From SHAN690 sp023262195 (lineage in GTDB: Bacteria; Bacteroidota; Bacteroidia; Flavobacteriales_G; Salibacteraceae): a DNA stretch of 64,000 nt. Location of the stretch: assembly GCA_038142005.1 (NCBI GenBank), contig JAYQJE010000004.1, positions 178,030-242,029 of the forward strand, in the 5' to 3' direction. Below, in pieces: positions 19,580-28,179 of the stretch; position 1 is the first letter of the stretch; each line of letters opens with the position of its first letter. The notes under the pieces were generated by a model. The model saw nothing but the letters and a program-made list of their open reading frames with translations, was not told the DNA's origin and made no database searches. Made by a program: the position numbers and the translations under genes.

Positions 19580-20217
19580 ACGCGGCCGAAGATGCATTGG
19601 CAATCGTGAAAGATGGAGTATCCAAGAAATCGGGTAATACCTCAAACACGCTGATTATGAGCACCGTGTCTGGAATGGTATTGGACGTCCCTGTTGAAAA
19701 AGGATTTAACGTAATCGAAACAAATAACTTCAACGATGGCAGCACCATAGCTAGCATTGCTGACATGGACAACCTCATTTTTCAAGGAAAAGTGGATGAG
19801 TCAGAGGTTGAAAAACTAGACATTGGTATGGAATTAATCATGACCATTGGTGCAATTGAAGATCATGAGTTTACCGCGATTCTAGAATACATATCTCCAA
19901 AAGGCGTGCAAGAAGAAGGAGCCATCAAGTTTGAAATAGAAGCCGCTGTAAAGACAGATACCAACTTCTTTATTCGGGCAGGATATTCTGCGAATGCTAA
20001 TGTGGTTCTTGACAAGGTATCTGACGTGCTTGCCATTGACGAGCGCTTAATTTCATTTGAAGAAGGAATACCAATGGTAGAAATCGAAGTTGGTGAACAA
20101 GAGTTTGAAAAACGACAAATTGAAACAGGATTGTCGGATGGCATTTATGTAGAAGTAAAAAGCGGAATTACTGAGAGCGATAAGATTAAAATTCCAAATA
20201 GTGGGCAAGCTAACTAG
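19567..20217 (+). CDS. MacA-like periplasmic adaptor, C-terminal part
   Basis: Continuation of the adaptor: the remainder of the helical hairpin (EELNAAEDALAIVKDGV), the second lipoyl half-motif (TLIMSTVSGMVLDVPVEKGFNVIETNNFNDGSTIASIADMDNLIFQGKVDESEV), a beta-barrel domain and the membrane-proximal domain ending in IKIPNSG. The complete protein is about 364 residues, a typical MacA length. The adaptor would link the ABC permeases to an outer-membrane channel; no TolC-type gene is in the window. Its stop is 6 bp from the end of the convergent surA gene. Confidence 0.85.
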   Translation: MEELNAAEDALAIVKDGVSKKSGNTSNTLIMSTVSGMVLDVPVEKGFNVIETNNFNDGSTIASIADMDNLIFQGKVDESEVEKLDIGMELIMTIGAIEDHEFTAILEYISPKGVQEEGAIKFEIEAAVKTDTNFFIRAGYSANANVVLDKVSDVLAIDERLISFEEGIPMVEIEVGEQEFEKRQIETGLSDGIYVEVKSGITESDKIKIPNSGQAN

Positions 20218-20223
20218 CCTTAA

Positions 20224-20826
20224 TTAGCGTACCGCGATATCCCACTTGGTATGAAATGGACATGTGGCATACGTTTTATCTACCCAAATGTAAGCAGTGT
20301 TCTTATGCTTCTCAATCCACTCTTCTAGCTTAACATTTTCTTTCTTGCGTTTTGCGGATTCCGCCAGACGATTGTAGTCATCCTTGAGATTGGCAACGTG
20401 CGGCTTGGTCAATTCCTTGAGTGTTACGATACGAAAAGCACGCTTGCCATCCATGGTTTGAAAGAGTTCCGGAGCACCAATCTCGCCTACCTTCATTTTT
20501 TGAATTGAGTATGACAGCGAGCGATCAATTTGCCCAAGTGTTTCAAGGTCAAAAAGGTTGGTACCATCCATTGGATTTATCATTTCGCCACCGTTCATTC
20601 TTGTGTCCTTATCCGTGCTCAACTTAATGGCTGCTTTGGCGAAGGTCAAGGTATCAACGGTCATGATGTCTTTACGAACGCTATCCAGAAAAAGTCTTGA
20701 TTTTTCCAAATCCTCCGCAGAAACTTGCGGAATAAGCAAAATATGCCTAACGTTAATTTGCTCTCCCTTTCGCTCTATCATTTGAATAAGGTGGTATCCG
20801 AATTGAGTTTTAACCACGTTTGACAT
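20224..20826 (-). CDS. surA: SurA-like periplasmic chaperone / PPIase, C-terminal part (frameshifted)
   Basis: This piece follows the frameshift at CCC 20829-20831 (GGG on the coding strand, one G short). Corrected, GLKPGEMSNVVKTQFGYHLIQMIERKGEQINVRHILLIP is a single conserved stretch spanning the end of parvulin domain 1 and the start of domain 2. The piece contains the second rotamase domain (NVRHILLIP...NGGEMINP...VGEIGAPELFQT..GKRAFRIVTL) and a C-terminal helix. The ATG at 20826 is internal. Confidence 0.85.
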   Translation of the reverse strand: MSNVVKTQFGYHLIQMIERKGEQINVRHILLIPQVSAEDLEKSRLFLDSVRKDIMTVDTLTFAKAAIKLSTDKDTRMNGGEMINPMDGTNLFDLETLGQIDRSLSYSIQKMKVGEIGAPELFQTMDGKRAFRIVTLKELTKPHVANLKDDYNRLAESAKRKKENVKLEEWIEKHKNTAYIWVDKTYATCPFHTKWDIAVR

Positions 20827-21593
20827 TTCCCGGGCTTCAATCCAATGGCGGCATTTGAAAACTCCGACACAAGCTCGTTTCGATCCATCAAGCCTAACTC
20901 CCCATTCTGCTCTGCACTCCCTGGATCTTCAGAGTACAAATAAGCAAGTGTTCCAAAATCCTCTCCATTCTCAACCCGTTTTTTAAAGTCTCTCAAGCGT
21001 CCTTTTATTGCATCTTCTTGTTCTTTGCTGATAGGTGGAAGCTTTACTATCTGAGCCAAACGTGCCTGTGAGTTTATGTACGGCAGACTATCTTTTGGTA
21101 TTTCATTGAAAAACTCACGTACCTCTACTGGCGAAACTGTGACATTTCCAGTGATGGTCTGTTGCATTTGTTGAATAAGAAGTATCTCTTCTACTTCATC
21201 CTTAAAGTCGTTCTTGATCTGATCAATGGTTTTGCCATAGAATCGCACGAGCTCCTCCTCCGAACCAATTTGTGCTATGAAGTATCGAAGCCTTCGATTA
21301 AGTTCTTGCTCGATTTGCTCCTCCGTCACAGTAACGCTATCTATTCTTGCTTGATTGACAAAGAGCTTCTGATACATCATATCTTCAACAAGCTCGCAGC
21401 GTGTATTCTCATAAACAGGAATTTCTGAAAGCGACATCTGATCTATTTGCTCCTCAATATCTGAGTACAACACCACGTTATTACCCACGACAGCAACCAC
21501 CTTATCAATCACCTGCTGTGCCATCATTTCAGAGGAGCAGCAGATAATTAGGCAAGTAATAATTAAACTATTTAGTCTTTTTTGGTTCATCAT
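20778..21593 (-). CDS. surA: SurA-like periplasmic chaperone / PPIase, N-terminal part
   Basis: SurA-type chaperone that escorts outer-membrane proteins across the periplasm. The start is taken at the ATG pair at 21593/21590, which opens the signal peptide MNQKRLNSLIITCLIICCSSEMMAQQ. A longer frame to 21611 only adds residues lying inside the upstream gene. The SurA N-terminal domain follows (VIDKVVAVVGNNVVLYSDIEEQI; SVTEEQIEQELNRRL; FYGKTIDQIKNDF). Then comes parvulin domain 1 (ARLAQIVKLPP...GEDFGTLAYLYSEDPGS...NGELGLMDRNELV), where the frame breaks. It is the last gene of guaB-ppiase-lipoprotein-surA, overlapping the preceding gene by 26 bp. Confidence 0.9.
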   Translation of the reverse strand: MMNQKRLNSLIITCLIICCSSEMMAQQVIDKVVAVVGNNVVLYSDIEEQIDQMSLSEIPVYENTRCELVEDMMYQKLFVNQARIDSVTVTEEQIEQELNRRLRYFIAQIGSEEELVRFYGKTIDQIKNDFKDEVEEILLIQQMQQTITGNVTVSPVEVREFFNEIPKDSLPYINSQARLAQIVKLPPISKEQEDAIKGRLRDFKKRVENGEDFGTLAYLYSEDPGSAEQNGELGLMDRNELVSEFSNAAIGLKPGKCQTWLKLNSDTTLFK

Positions 21594-22428
21594 ATATAAT
21601 AGCCTTTCCACTCCTTACCGCATCACGGTAAATGCTTCTGCGTATTTTGCCAAGTAGCTCAACTTTACGCTTATTTAAAATTAAGCTCCTAATTCTGTCC
21701 GCTTCTAACTCCAACGGTGAGAGGGTGTTCTTTGATTGTGTGGTGATTACGTAAAGAAAATAAAGATGCTCGGTATCACTGAACTTAATGAATTTACCCT
21801 TGCGCAAAAAGGACGACTTGTTATAAACCTCCAGAGGCAACTCACGAATTAAGTCATTGAAATACACCCAGTTGGTGTCCATAAAGCAACTCGCTGCATA
21901 ACTGTAGCAATAATCTTGAAGCTTCTGTAACGAGACACTATCGTTACTTTGCAGCCATTCGGAAACCTTGTCTAAATCTGGCGTATTGGGTAACAACTTA
22001 GCGTATCTAACCTTTAAAATGTAATCGTTCAACTGGAAAATTCCTTGGTTCTCATTATAAAACGTGGATACCTCCTCTTGTGTTACGAGCGTATCAAGTT
22101 TTTGCCGAATTATCTCCTTTTCGTATTCAAAAATGAAAAGCTCTTGACGGTATTTTTCTACCTGTCGATCAATATTGAGCTGTGCTTCGTCAAGGTTAAA
22201 CCGCGCTTTATCATACATCAGTCGCTGATTCATCCACGCCTGAACGATACTGGCTGCTTGCTCTATACTGTCATCTGAAGATAGGCCAACAGGCATACTC
22301 GCACGTAAGTCATCCAATGTGAAAACTGACTCACCCACTTTTGCCAATAGTATTACCTCCTCTTCAGGTTCGCTACAAGAGGTGGCAAACACAAAGAGCG
22401 AAAGACCAATTATTGGAATTAGTCTCAA
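21568..22428 (-). CDS. SurA-N-like lipoprotein (peptidyl-prolyl isomerase operon)
   Basis: 286 residues. The lipoprotein signal MRLIPIIGLSLFVFATSCSEPEEE has a lipobox-type Cys at residue 18. The pattern that follows (LLAKVGESVFTLDDLRASMP...QAASIVQAWMNQRLMYDKA) is the SurA/PpiC N-terminal chaperone fold, but no parvulin catalytic domain is evident. In Bacteroidota a non-catalytic lipoprotein of this kind commonly sits between two parvulin-type chaperones, as here: 2 bp after the large PPIase and overlapping surA. It probably assists outer-membrane protein folding without isomerase activity. Confidence 0.75.
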   Translation of the reverse strand: MRLIPIIGLSLFVFATSCSEPEEEVILLAKVGESVFTLDDLRASMPVGLSSDDSIEQAASIVQAWMNQRLMYDKARFNLDEAQLNIDRQVEKYRQELFIFEYEKEIIRQKLDTLVTQEEVSTFYNENQGIFQLNDYILKVRYAKLLPNTPDLDKVSEWLQSNDSVSLQKLQDYCYSYAASCFMDTNWVYFNDLIRELPLEVYNKSSFLRKGKFIKFSDTEHLYFLYVITTQSKNTLSPLELEADRIRSLILNKRKVELLGKIRRSIYRDAVRSGKAIIYDEPKKTK

Positions 22429-22430
22429 TG

Positions 22431-24416
22431 CTATTTATTGATTTCTTGAAAAACGGAGTCGTTGATCTTCACGTCATACTTCGACTTTAGTTCTTTAAGC
22501 CACTCCTCTTCGAGCTCTGCTTGATAAGCCGATGTAACTGCACCTCTAGCCTTGTCGAGAGGCTTGAATTCTGGCTTGATGATTTTATAAATCTGAACGT
22601 ATGTGAATGGCTTACCTTCTAAAGTCACCTTGTGCACTCCGGGCATCCATGGCGAAGCTTTGATGGCCGGTTCGTCATCCTTTTCGAATACCCCCGAACT
22701 TATTGTAAGGTCCAATGGATTGTCAGCATCCACCTTTTCCATGATATTAGAATCAGAATATCCTTTTTTCTCTCTTTTCTTGGCTAGCTTCAAAGTCTGC
22801 CTGGCCACATCAGAATTGGCACAATTGTAAATGGTTGCATCTGCGCGTTCTGGATACATAAAATCACCTCGGTGAGATTTATAATAGGCCTCTAGTCCTG
22901 CCGTATCTTTTACAGCCTTACTCCACACCTTATCATCCATTAAATCAAAAAGGAGGATTCCATCGTGATATTCTTGCATTAAAGCTTTGAACGCTGGGTA
23001 CTTCGCTTCTAGATTTTGATCTTCAAAATCAATGAGCATCGCTTCCACGAATCCATCCCAATGGCTTGCAATCACATTGCTGAGAGTATAGGTATCCCCA
23101 AGTTTTTTCTGATTCTTCTGAAGATACTTGAGATAATCTCGCTGAGTATATGATTTTGAAGATTTGCTATAAACATTGTCTGAAATAACCATCACGGGTT
23201 TATCCAACTTCTCGGTAGTTTCCGTTTTTAACTTCCAAGTTCCATTCAAATATTCGTTCCCAACAAACTTGTTTGCAGCATTCTTATTTGCAGTGTTATA
23301 AGAAATGGCATATTCCTTCTTAAGCTTCGAAATCAGCGAACTTCTCCCCTTTAGAGACCTGGAATCTTTTTCGATTTTCTTTTTTAGAGAGGACTCTAGC
23401 TCTTCAAACGTTCCTATTGGGCGTGCATCTTCTTTTCTTATGATGTGCCACCCAAAACTGCTCAGTACTGGCTCGCTTATGTCACCTGCTCTTTCCAAAT
23501 TAAAAGCGGCATCTTCAAATATTGAAGCGGTACCGCCTGTGCCAAACCAAGGTAAGTTTCCACCTTTTGAGGCAGAAGCACGGTCTTCTGAATACTGCTT
23601 TACTAGAGCGTCATAATCTCCCCCACTATTAATCTGTTGGTAAACCTCATTAATCCGTGCCTTTGCATCCGCCCTCTGTTCTTCACTCATTTCCGAATTG
23701 GATCGAATAAATAGGTGAGAAACACGAATCTCGCCCCTGGCTGGACGCTTGTCTCGAACAAAAATTACGTGATATCCAAACCTTGTTCTCACTGGCTTAC
23801 TCAGACTTCCCGCTTCTGTAGAATAGGCAGCAGTTTCAAATGGATACACCATTGAAAATGCAGTAAAGTATCCAAGATCCTCAGCAATTAAATCTTTATC
23901 ATTCAGTGATTTAACTTTTTCAATAGCTTGAAGCATTTCCTTTTCACTGGATATTCCTTTTGAGAGTTCGCGAAGCCTTTTCAAAGCGGCTAAAGTGTCT
24001 TGAGGGGCTGCATCCTCCGCCACCCTGACCAAAATATGGTAGGCAGCCACATCCTCTGTAGTTCTATCATAAGCCTCTTTAATCAGTGCCTCATTCATGC
24101 TCTTGTCAATGAGGTAGGGCTGCGCCAGCTGTCTTCTGTAACCGGCAAGTTCTGATTTGAATTTTAAAACGGTGTCCATACCTAGCGACTCCGCCTCTAC
24201 TACCTTAAGCTTAAAATTCACAAATAGATCCATATACTCTGTCATGGTCTTCTTATCAATGACATTGTTGGTATTATTCTTATTGTAAATGCTTAGAAAT
24301 TCGTTTACCGAAACGTCTTTATTACCTACAGTGAGCAGCGTGCGATCATCTTGAGAAAATGCAAACTGCACAGTGCATATGAAGAATGCTAGAATTGAAT
24401 ATTTCATTTTCAACAT
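22431..24416 (-). CDS. PpiC/parvulin-type peptidyl-prolyl isomerase, periplasmic (two rotamase domains)
   Basis: 661 residues with signal peptide (MKYSILAFFICTVQFAFSQ; the ATG four codons upstream is equally possible). N-terminal SurA_N-like helices (~25-115) precede two parvulin domains. The first is AAYHILVRVAEDAAPQDT...DLGYFTAFSMVYPFETAAY...VRTRFGYHVIFV. The second is EIRVSHLFIRSNSEMSEEQ...GGNLPWFGTGG...VLSSFGWHIIRKED. A long C-terminal helical region follows, ending INDSVFQEINK. It starts 3 bp after guaB ends and is followed after 2 bp by the lipoprotein gene, so one transcript is likely. Likely a periplasmic foldase for outer-membrane or secreted proteins. Confidence 0.9.
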   Translation of the reverse strand: MLKMKYSILAFFICTVQFAFSQDDRTLLTVGNKDVSVNEFLSIYNKNNTNNVIDKKTMTEYMDLFVNFKLKVVEAESLGMDTVLKFKSELAGYRRQLAQPYLIDKSMNEALIKEAYDRTTEDVAAYHILVRVAEDAAPQDTLAALKRLRELSKGISSEKEMLQAIEKVKSLNDKDLIAEDLGYFTAFSMVYPFETAAYSTEAGSLSKPVRTRFGYHVIFVRDKRPARGEIRVSHLFIRSNSEMSEEQRADAKARINEVYQQINSGGDYDALVKQYSEDRASASKGGNLPWFGTGGTASIFEDAAFNLERAGDISEPVLSSFGWHIIRKEDARPIGTFEELESSLKKKIEKDSRSLKGRSSLISKLKKEYAISYNTANKNAANKFVGNEYLNGTWKLKTETTEKLDKPVMVISDNVYSKSSKSYTQRDYLKYLQKNQKKLGDTYTLSNVIASHWDGFVEAMLIDFEDQNLEAKYPAFKALMQEYHDGILLFDLMDDKVWSKAVKDTAGLEAYYKSHRGDFMYPERADATIYNCANSDVARQTLKLAKKREKKGYSDSNIMEKVDADNPLDLTISSGVFEKDDEPAIKASPWMPGVHKVTLEGKPFTYVQIYKIIKPEFKPLDKARGAVTSAYQAELEEEWLKELKSKYDVKINDSVFQEINK

Positions 24417-24419
24417 GAT

Positions 24420-25895
24420 TTATCTACTTGTATAATTTGGTGCTTCTCTAGTAATACTAACATCGTGTGGATGACTCTCACGAACTCCCGCAGCAGTAAT
24501 ACGGATAAATTCAGCCTTTTGGAGCTCTTGTACATTCGCAGCACCACAATAACCCATTCCTGCCCTGAGACCACCAATCATTTGGTATAGGATTTCGTTG
24601 AGCTTTCCTTTGAATGGAACTCGGCCTGAAATCCCTTCGGGAACCAATTTTTTGATATCATCTTCTACATCTTGGAAATATCGATCCTTTGACCCTTTCT
24701 GCATTGCCTCAATACTTCCCATACCCCGGTAGGCCTTAAACCTTCTTCCCTCATAAATAATTGTTTCTCCTGGTGACTCTTCAACACCAGCAAACATGCT
24801 ACCAGCCATAATACAGGAGGCGCCTGCAGCTAAGGCTTTTACAATATCTCCTGAAAACCTAATTCCTCCGTCAGCAATAACAGGAACATTAAATCCTTCT
24901 AAAGCTACAGATACATCCATTATAGCTGACAACTGAGGTACGCCAACTCCCGCAATTACTCGAGTAGTACAAATCGATCCTGGCCCGATACCCACTTTTA
25001 TACCATCAGCACCTGCATCCTTAAGCATGATGGCTGCTTCAGCGGTAGCAATATTTCCAACCACAAAGTCAACCTGAGCCGACTTGAATTTTTCTTTTGC
25101 CTCTTTTAAAACCCTAATCACACCAGTCGAATGTCCATGGGCGGTATCTATCACTATGGCGTCAACCCCCGCATTGATCAAGGCGTCCATTCGGTCAAAT
25201 GTGTCTGCGGTTACACCAACGGCTGCCGCAACACGTAAACGCCCAAAATCATCTTTACAAGCGTTCGGACGAATTTTTGACTTTACGATATCCTTAAACG
25301 TAATCAAGCCAACAAGTTTGTTGTTTTCATCTACTACAGGAAGCTTTTCAATTTTATGTGCTTGCAGCATTTCTTCCGCTTCAGCCAAGTCACTTCCATT
25401 GGTTGTGGTGATGACATTGTCTGATGTCATTACCTCTGAAATCTTTCTGCTATGACTCTTCTCAAATCGCAAATCCCGATTTGTGACAATGCCGACTAGG
25501 TTTTGATCGGCATCAACCACTGGTATTCCGCCAATCTTATGTTCTTTCATCAGTGCCAAAGCATCGCCAACGCTTTTATCTCCAGAAGTAACTACTGGGT
25601 CTTGAATCATTCCACTCTCAGAACGCTTTACTTTACGGACTTCAGCGGCTTGCTGTGCAATAGACATATTTTTATGTAAAACGCCTATACCACCCTCTTG
25701 GGCAATGGCGATGGCAAGGCCAGACTCGGTCACTGTGTCCATAGCAGCAGATACAATGGGAGATCGAAGCTCAATATTTCTAGAAAATCTAGATTTAATA
25801 TCTACATCACGCGGCAGAACTTCAGAGTATGCGGGAACAAGAAGAACATCGTCAAATGTGAGTCCTTCCCTGATTTTTTTACTGCTTTTGGTCAT
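24420..25895 (-). CDS. guaB: Inosine-5'-monophosphate dehydrogenase
   Basis: 491 residues, full length. It oxidises IMP to XMP with NAD, the committed step to GMP. Visible elements: LTFDDVLLVPAYSEVLP (12-28), a pair of CBS domains inserted at about 98-205 (IGGIPVVDADQNLVGIVTNRD; IEKLPVVDENNKLVGLITFKD), the barrel phosphate loop DGIKVGIGPGSICTTR with catalytic Cys309, and the flap GMGSIEAMQKGS. First gene of a four-gene run with three periplasmic folding factors. That pairing is probably only positional. Confidence 0.97.
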   Translation of the reverse strand: MTKSSKKIREGLTFDDVLLVPAYSEVLPRDVDIKSRFSRNIELRSPIVSAAMDTVTESGLAIAIAQEGGIGVLHKNMSIAQQAAEVRKVKRSESGMIQDPVVTSGDKSVGDALALMKEHKIGGIPVVDADQNLVGIVTNRDLRFEKSHSRKISEVMTSDNVITTTNGSDLAEAEEMLQAHKIEKLPVVDENNKLVGLITFKDIVKSKIRPNACKDDFGRLRVAAAVGVTADTFDRMDALINAGVDAIVIDTAHGHSTGVIRVLKEAKEKFKSAQVDFVVGNIATAEAAIMLKDAGADGIKVGIGPGSICTTRVIAGVGVPQLSAIMDVSVALEGFNVPVIADGGIRFSGDIVKALAAGASCIMAGSMFAGVEESPGETIIYEGRRFKAYRGMGSIEAMQKGSKDRYFQDVEDDIKKLVPEGISGRVPFKGKLNEILYQMIGGLRAGMGYCGAANVQELQKAEFIRITAAGVRESHPHDVSITREAPNYTSR

Positions 25896-25920
25896 ATGCT
25901 TAGGCGCTTAAAAAATTGTA

Positions 25921-25928
25921 CAAAAATA
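25921..25928 (-). promoter_or_regulatory. Bacteroidota -7 promoter element (TAnnTTTG) upstream of guaB
   Basis: On the minus strand TATTTTTG is an exact match to TAnnTTTG, 25 bases upstream of the guaB ATG. It would give a short leader of about 20 bases. No convincing TTTG -33 box is visible at the expected distance, so support is from the -7 element and position alone. Confidence 0.42.
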
Positions 25929-25984
25929 GCAGTTTGCATTGGCTATAATGGTAAGAATTGTAAGCGATTGTTAAGAACAGATCA

Positions 25985-28102
25985 CTACCTGATCAAATGA
26001 ATGCTTCCCGAGTAATTTACAGCCTCTCCCCGACTGTTCTGCATTTGTAAAAAGTAGGCATAAACAGCAATGGGTTGGTCAGAACCATCCCAACCTTTGC
26101 TGGAATCTGTGGTCGTGTAAATTAACTGCCCTGCTCTATCAAATATAGCCAGCGAATACCCATCAACCTCTACGTAATTGACATTGGGGAGCCAAACATC
26201 ATTGATGCCATCGCCATCTGGACTAAACGTATTTGGGATAAACACCTTGGGACCATAAGATTCACAATGTTGGTTTGAAATGGATACTTCTTTTAAATCA
26301 AATTGGTTTATATCCGATTCGATTGCTTGAGTATAGTAACATACCTCACCATTTATGTTTTTCAATTCATAAATGGTATCTCTTATGCCAAACCTATTTC
26401 GTGATGAGAAAATGGTGTCTAGGCTCGAACCGTTGGTAACCCTCACTACTTGATATTCCCCTACAGAACTGCCCGCATTTTCAAAACCAAAATACTCTGA
26501 CCAGTCAAGCTCATTAAAGTATTCCTGTTCATTTCTATAGCCATTCAAATAGATGCTCTTTGCTGGTAGAGAAACAGCCATTGAATCATCGCAAACATCA
26601 AACGCTTGAACGGTGTAATAGAAATCACCTCTCTTCGCTTCTCCCGTTGGATCGGTTATAATGAATAGCTGTTCGTCAACTTCAGTAGAGTTTGCCACAA
26701 GTTGATATGAACCATAATAGTTTAAAGATCTGAAAAGACCATACCTGGTAGCCTCTGAAATGGTATCGGTAAGCACGTGAATTTGATTCCGCTCCGATTC
26801 ATGATCATTTACAATACTAGATATATAAAGCCTTTTTGGAGTCTTTGGTGGGCGTACCCTGAATTTAAAGACATTGCTCAACGCTTCTAGTTTTAAGCTT
26901 TCATCTTTTGCTGTGACCATGTATTCGTAAAACTCCCCTTTAATCAATCCGCTGTCAAGAAAAACACTATCGTTTTCAGTTACACTGCCAATTCTTCTCA
27001 TCGCTGAGGCTCCATCTTTTCTATAAATATTAAAGCCAGACAAGTTTCTTACACCAACAGGATTGTTTGGGGTCGGCATATTCCAAGTCAAGCCAATCTT
27101 GCCAGCACATCGATCATAGGCGATCGTATCTATAAACAAAGTAGCAAACCTGAGGCTATCGGCAGCTTGATTGTACCATAAGGTATTGGATGAATCAAAA
27201 CAACTGTCGAAAGGCGCTACAGAGAGTGTCTCAGGTTGCAGCAAACCATTTATTCCTTTCTCGAAGTAATTGTAACTCAGGTTTTGTGGACCAAAGACGG
27301 TATCGCCATGAGTAAAGTCTTCAAAGTAGTTGATGATGTAGCCGTAGGTATCGGAAGACTTGGATTTTTCCCATTGTAGATCAACCGTACCGTTTGATGT
27401 ATCCACACTTGCCAAAACAAGGTTCGTTCGTAATGGAGCTTCTTCATCCTTAATTCTTAAACTATCCTCGTTAGACCTGCTGAAACAACCTCCCAAACCT
27501 CTAATCTCTATTCGATACTTGACTTGAGCTTCACATTTTTGAACGGTGTCTTTCAAACTTTGATTTGTCCAATCAATCATCTTTATCCTATTCCAGTCTG
27601 AACCATCAACGGATCTAAAAATTCTATATAATGAATCTTGACTCGGGAGATTTATTTCACTCCAGGTGAGCGTGACCTCCCGGTTGTCTTTTGTCAAATC
27701 CAAAATAATGGGTTGCACTGTATTTGAATTAGCACTAATCTCGGTACCTCCATTTGATACGGAAACCATATAAAAATCTCCCCCAACGAATGGGCCAGTT
27801 AATTGGACATTAGTTTGGTTATAATTTCCTATTTGTTGTATCTGGTTGAAAACACCACTCGCATCCGTGCGATAATAAATCTGGTATTCGGTAAACTCAT
27901 TGTTACTGTCAACAGGGACCTCCCAAGTCAGGGATACATTGTTATCTTGATCGATGGATACGCACCGAATAATGGGTGGATCCAGCACCGCAAAAGCATT
28001 TACATGCATTGCAACCATTGTAGCAAAGAGTACGTATTTGACAAGACTGTGAATCACAAAAGCAAAGTTAGTCTGTATATAATTTGAAGGATATATTAAC
28101 AA
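25985..28102 (-). CDS. Fibronectin-like secreted protein with T9SS type B (gliding-motility) C-terminal domain
   Basis: 705 residues. The hydrophobic N-terminus (SLVKYVLFATMVAMHVNAFA) is the signal peptide. The true start could be the GTG about 15 codons into the frame rather than the ATG at 28102, because the first residues lack signal character. Four or more fibronectin type III-like modules follow (NNVSLTWEVPVDSNNEFTEYQIYYRT; REVTLTWSEI; IGLTWNMPTPN...GFNIYRKDG; RGDFYYTVQAFD). The C-terminal domain VFIPNTFSPDGDGINDVW...AIFDRAGQLIYTTTDSSKGWDGS...YAYFLQM is the type B T9SS sorting signal. Likely surface-exposed. It ends 89 bp before guaB's start on the same strand and is divergent from the PorG-like gene. 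Confidence 0.85.
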   Translation of the reverse strand: MLIYPSNYIQTNFAFVIHSLVKYVLFATMVAMHVNAFAVLDPPIIRCVSIDQDNNVSLTWEVPVDSNNEFTEYQIYYRTDASGVFNQIQQIGNYNQTNVQLTGPFVGGDFYMVSVSNGGTEISANSNTVQPIILDLTKDNREVTLTWSEINLPSQDSLYRIFRSVDGSDWNRIKMIDWTNQSLKDTVQKCEAQVKYRIEIRGLGGCFSRSNEDSLRIKDEEAPLRTNLVLASVDTSNGTVDLQWEKSKSSDTYGYIINYFEDFTHGDTVFGPQNLSYNYFEKGINGLLQPETLSVAPFDSCFDSSNTLWYNQAADSLRFATLFIDTIAYDRCAGKIGLTWNMPTPNNPVGVRNLSGFNIYRKDGASAMRRIGSVTENDSVFLDSGLIKGEFYEYMVTAKDESLKLEALSNVFKFRVRPPKTPKRLYISSIVNDHESERNQIHVLTDTISEATRYGLFRSLNYYGSYQLVANSTEVDEQLFIITDPTGEAKRGDFYYTVQAFDVCDDSMAVSLPAKSIYLNGYRNEQEYFNELDWSEYFGFENAGSSVGEYQVVRVTNGSSLDTIFSSRNRFGIRDTIYELKNINGEVCYYTQAIESDINQFDLKEVSISNQHCESYGPKVFIPNTFSPDGDGINDVWLPNVNYVEVDGYSLAIFDRAGQLIYTTTDSSKGWDGSDQPIAVYAYFLQMQNSRGEAVNYSGSIHLIR

Positions 28103-28156
28103 TTAACGTTTCTAAAAGGATTCTGTTATAAACCGATTGCCGAATAGGATAATATT

Positions 28157-28164
28157 TACTTTTA
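28157..28164 (+). promoter_or_regulatory. Possible -7 promoter element for the PorG-like gene
   Basis: TACTTTTA differs from TAnnTTTG only in the last base. A TTG lies 18 bases upstream (28136-28138), close to the usual -33 spacing. It lies 15 bases before the ATG at 28180. Weak, consensus-based only. Confidence 0.28.
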
Positions 28165-28179
28165 CCGACGAGTAGGAAA

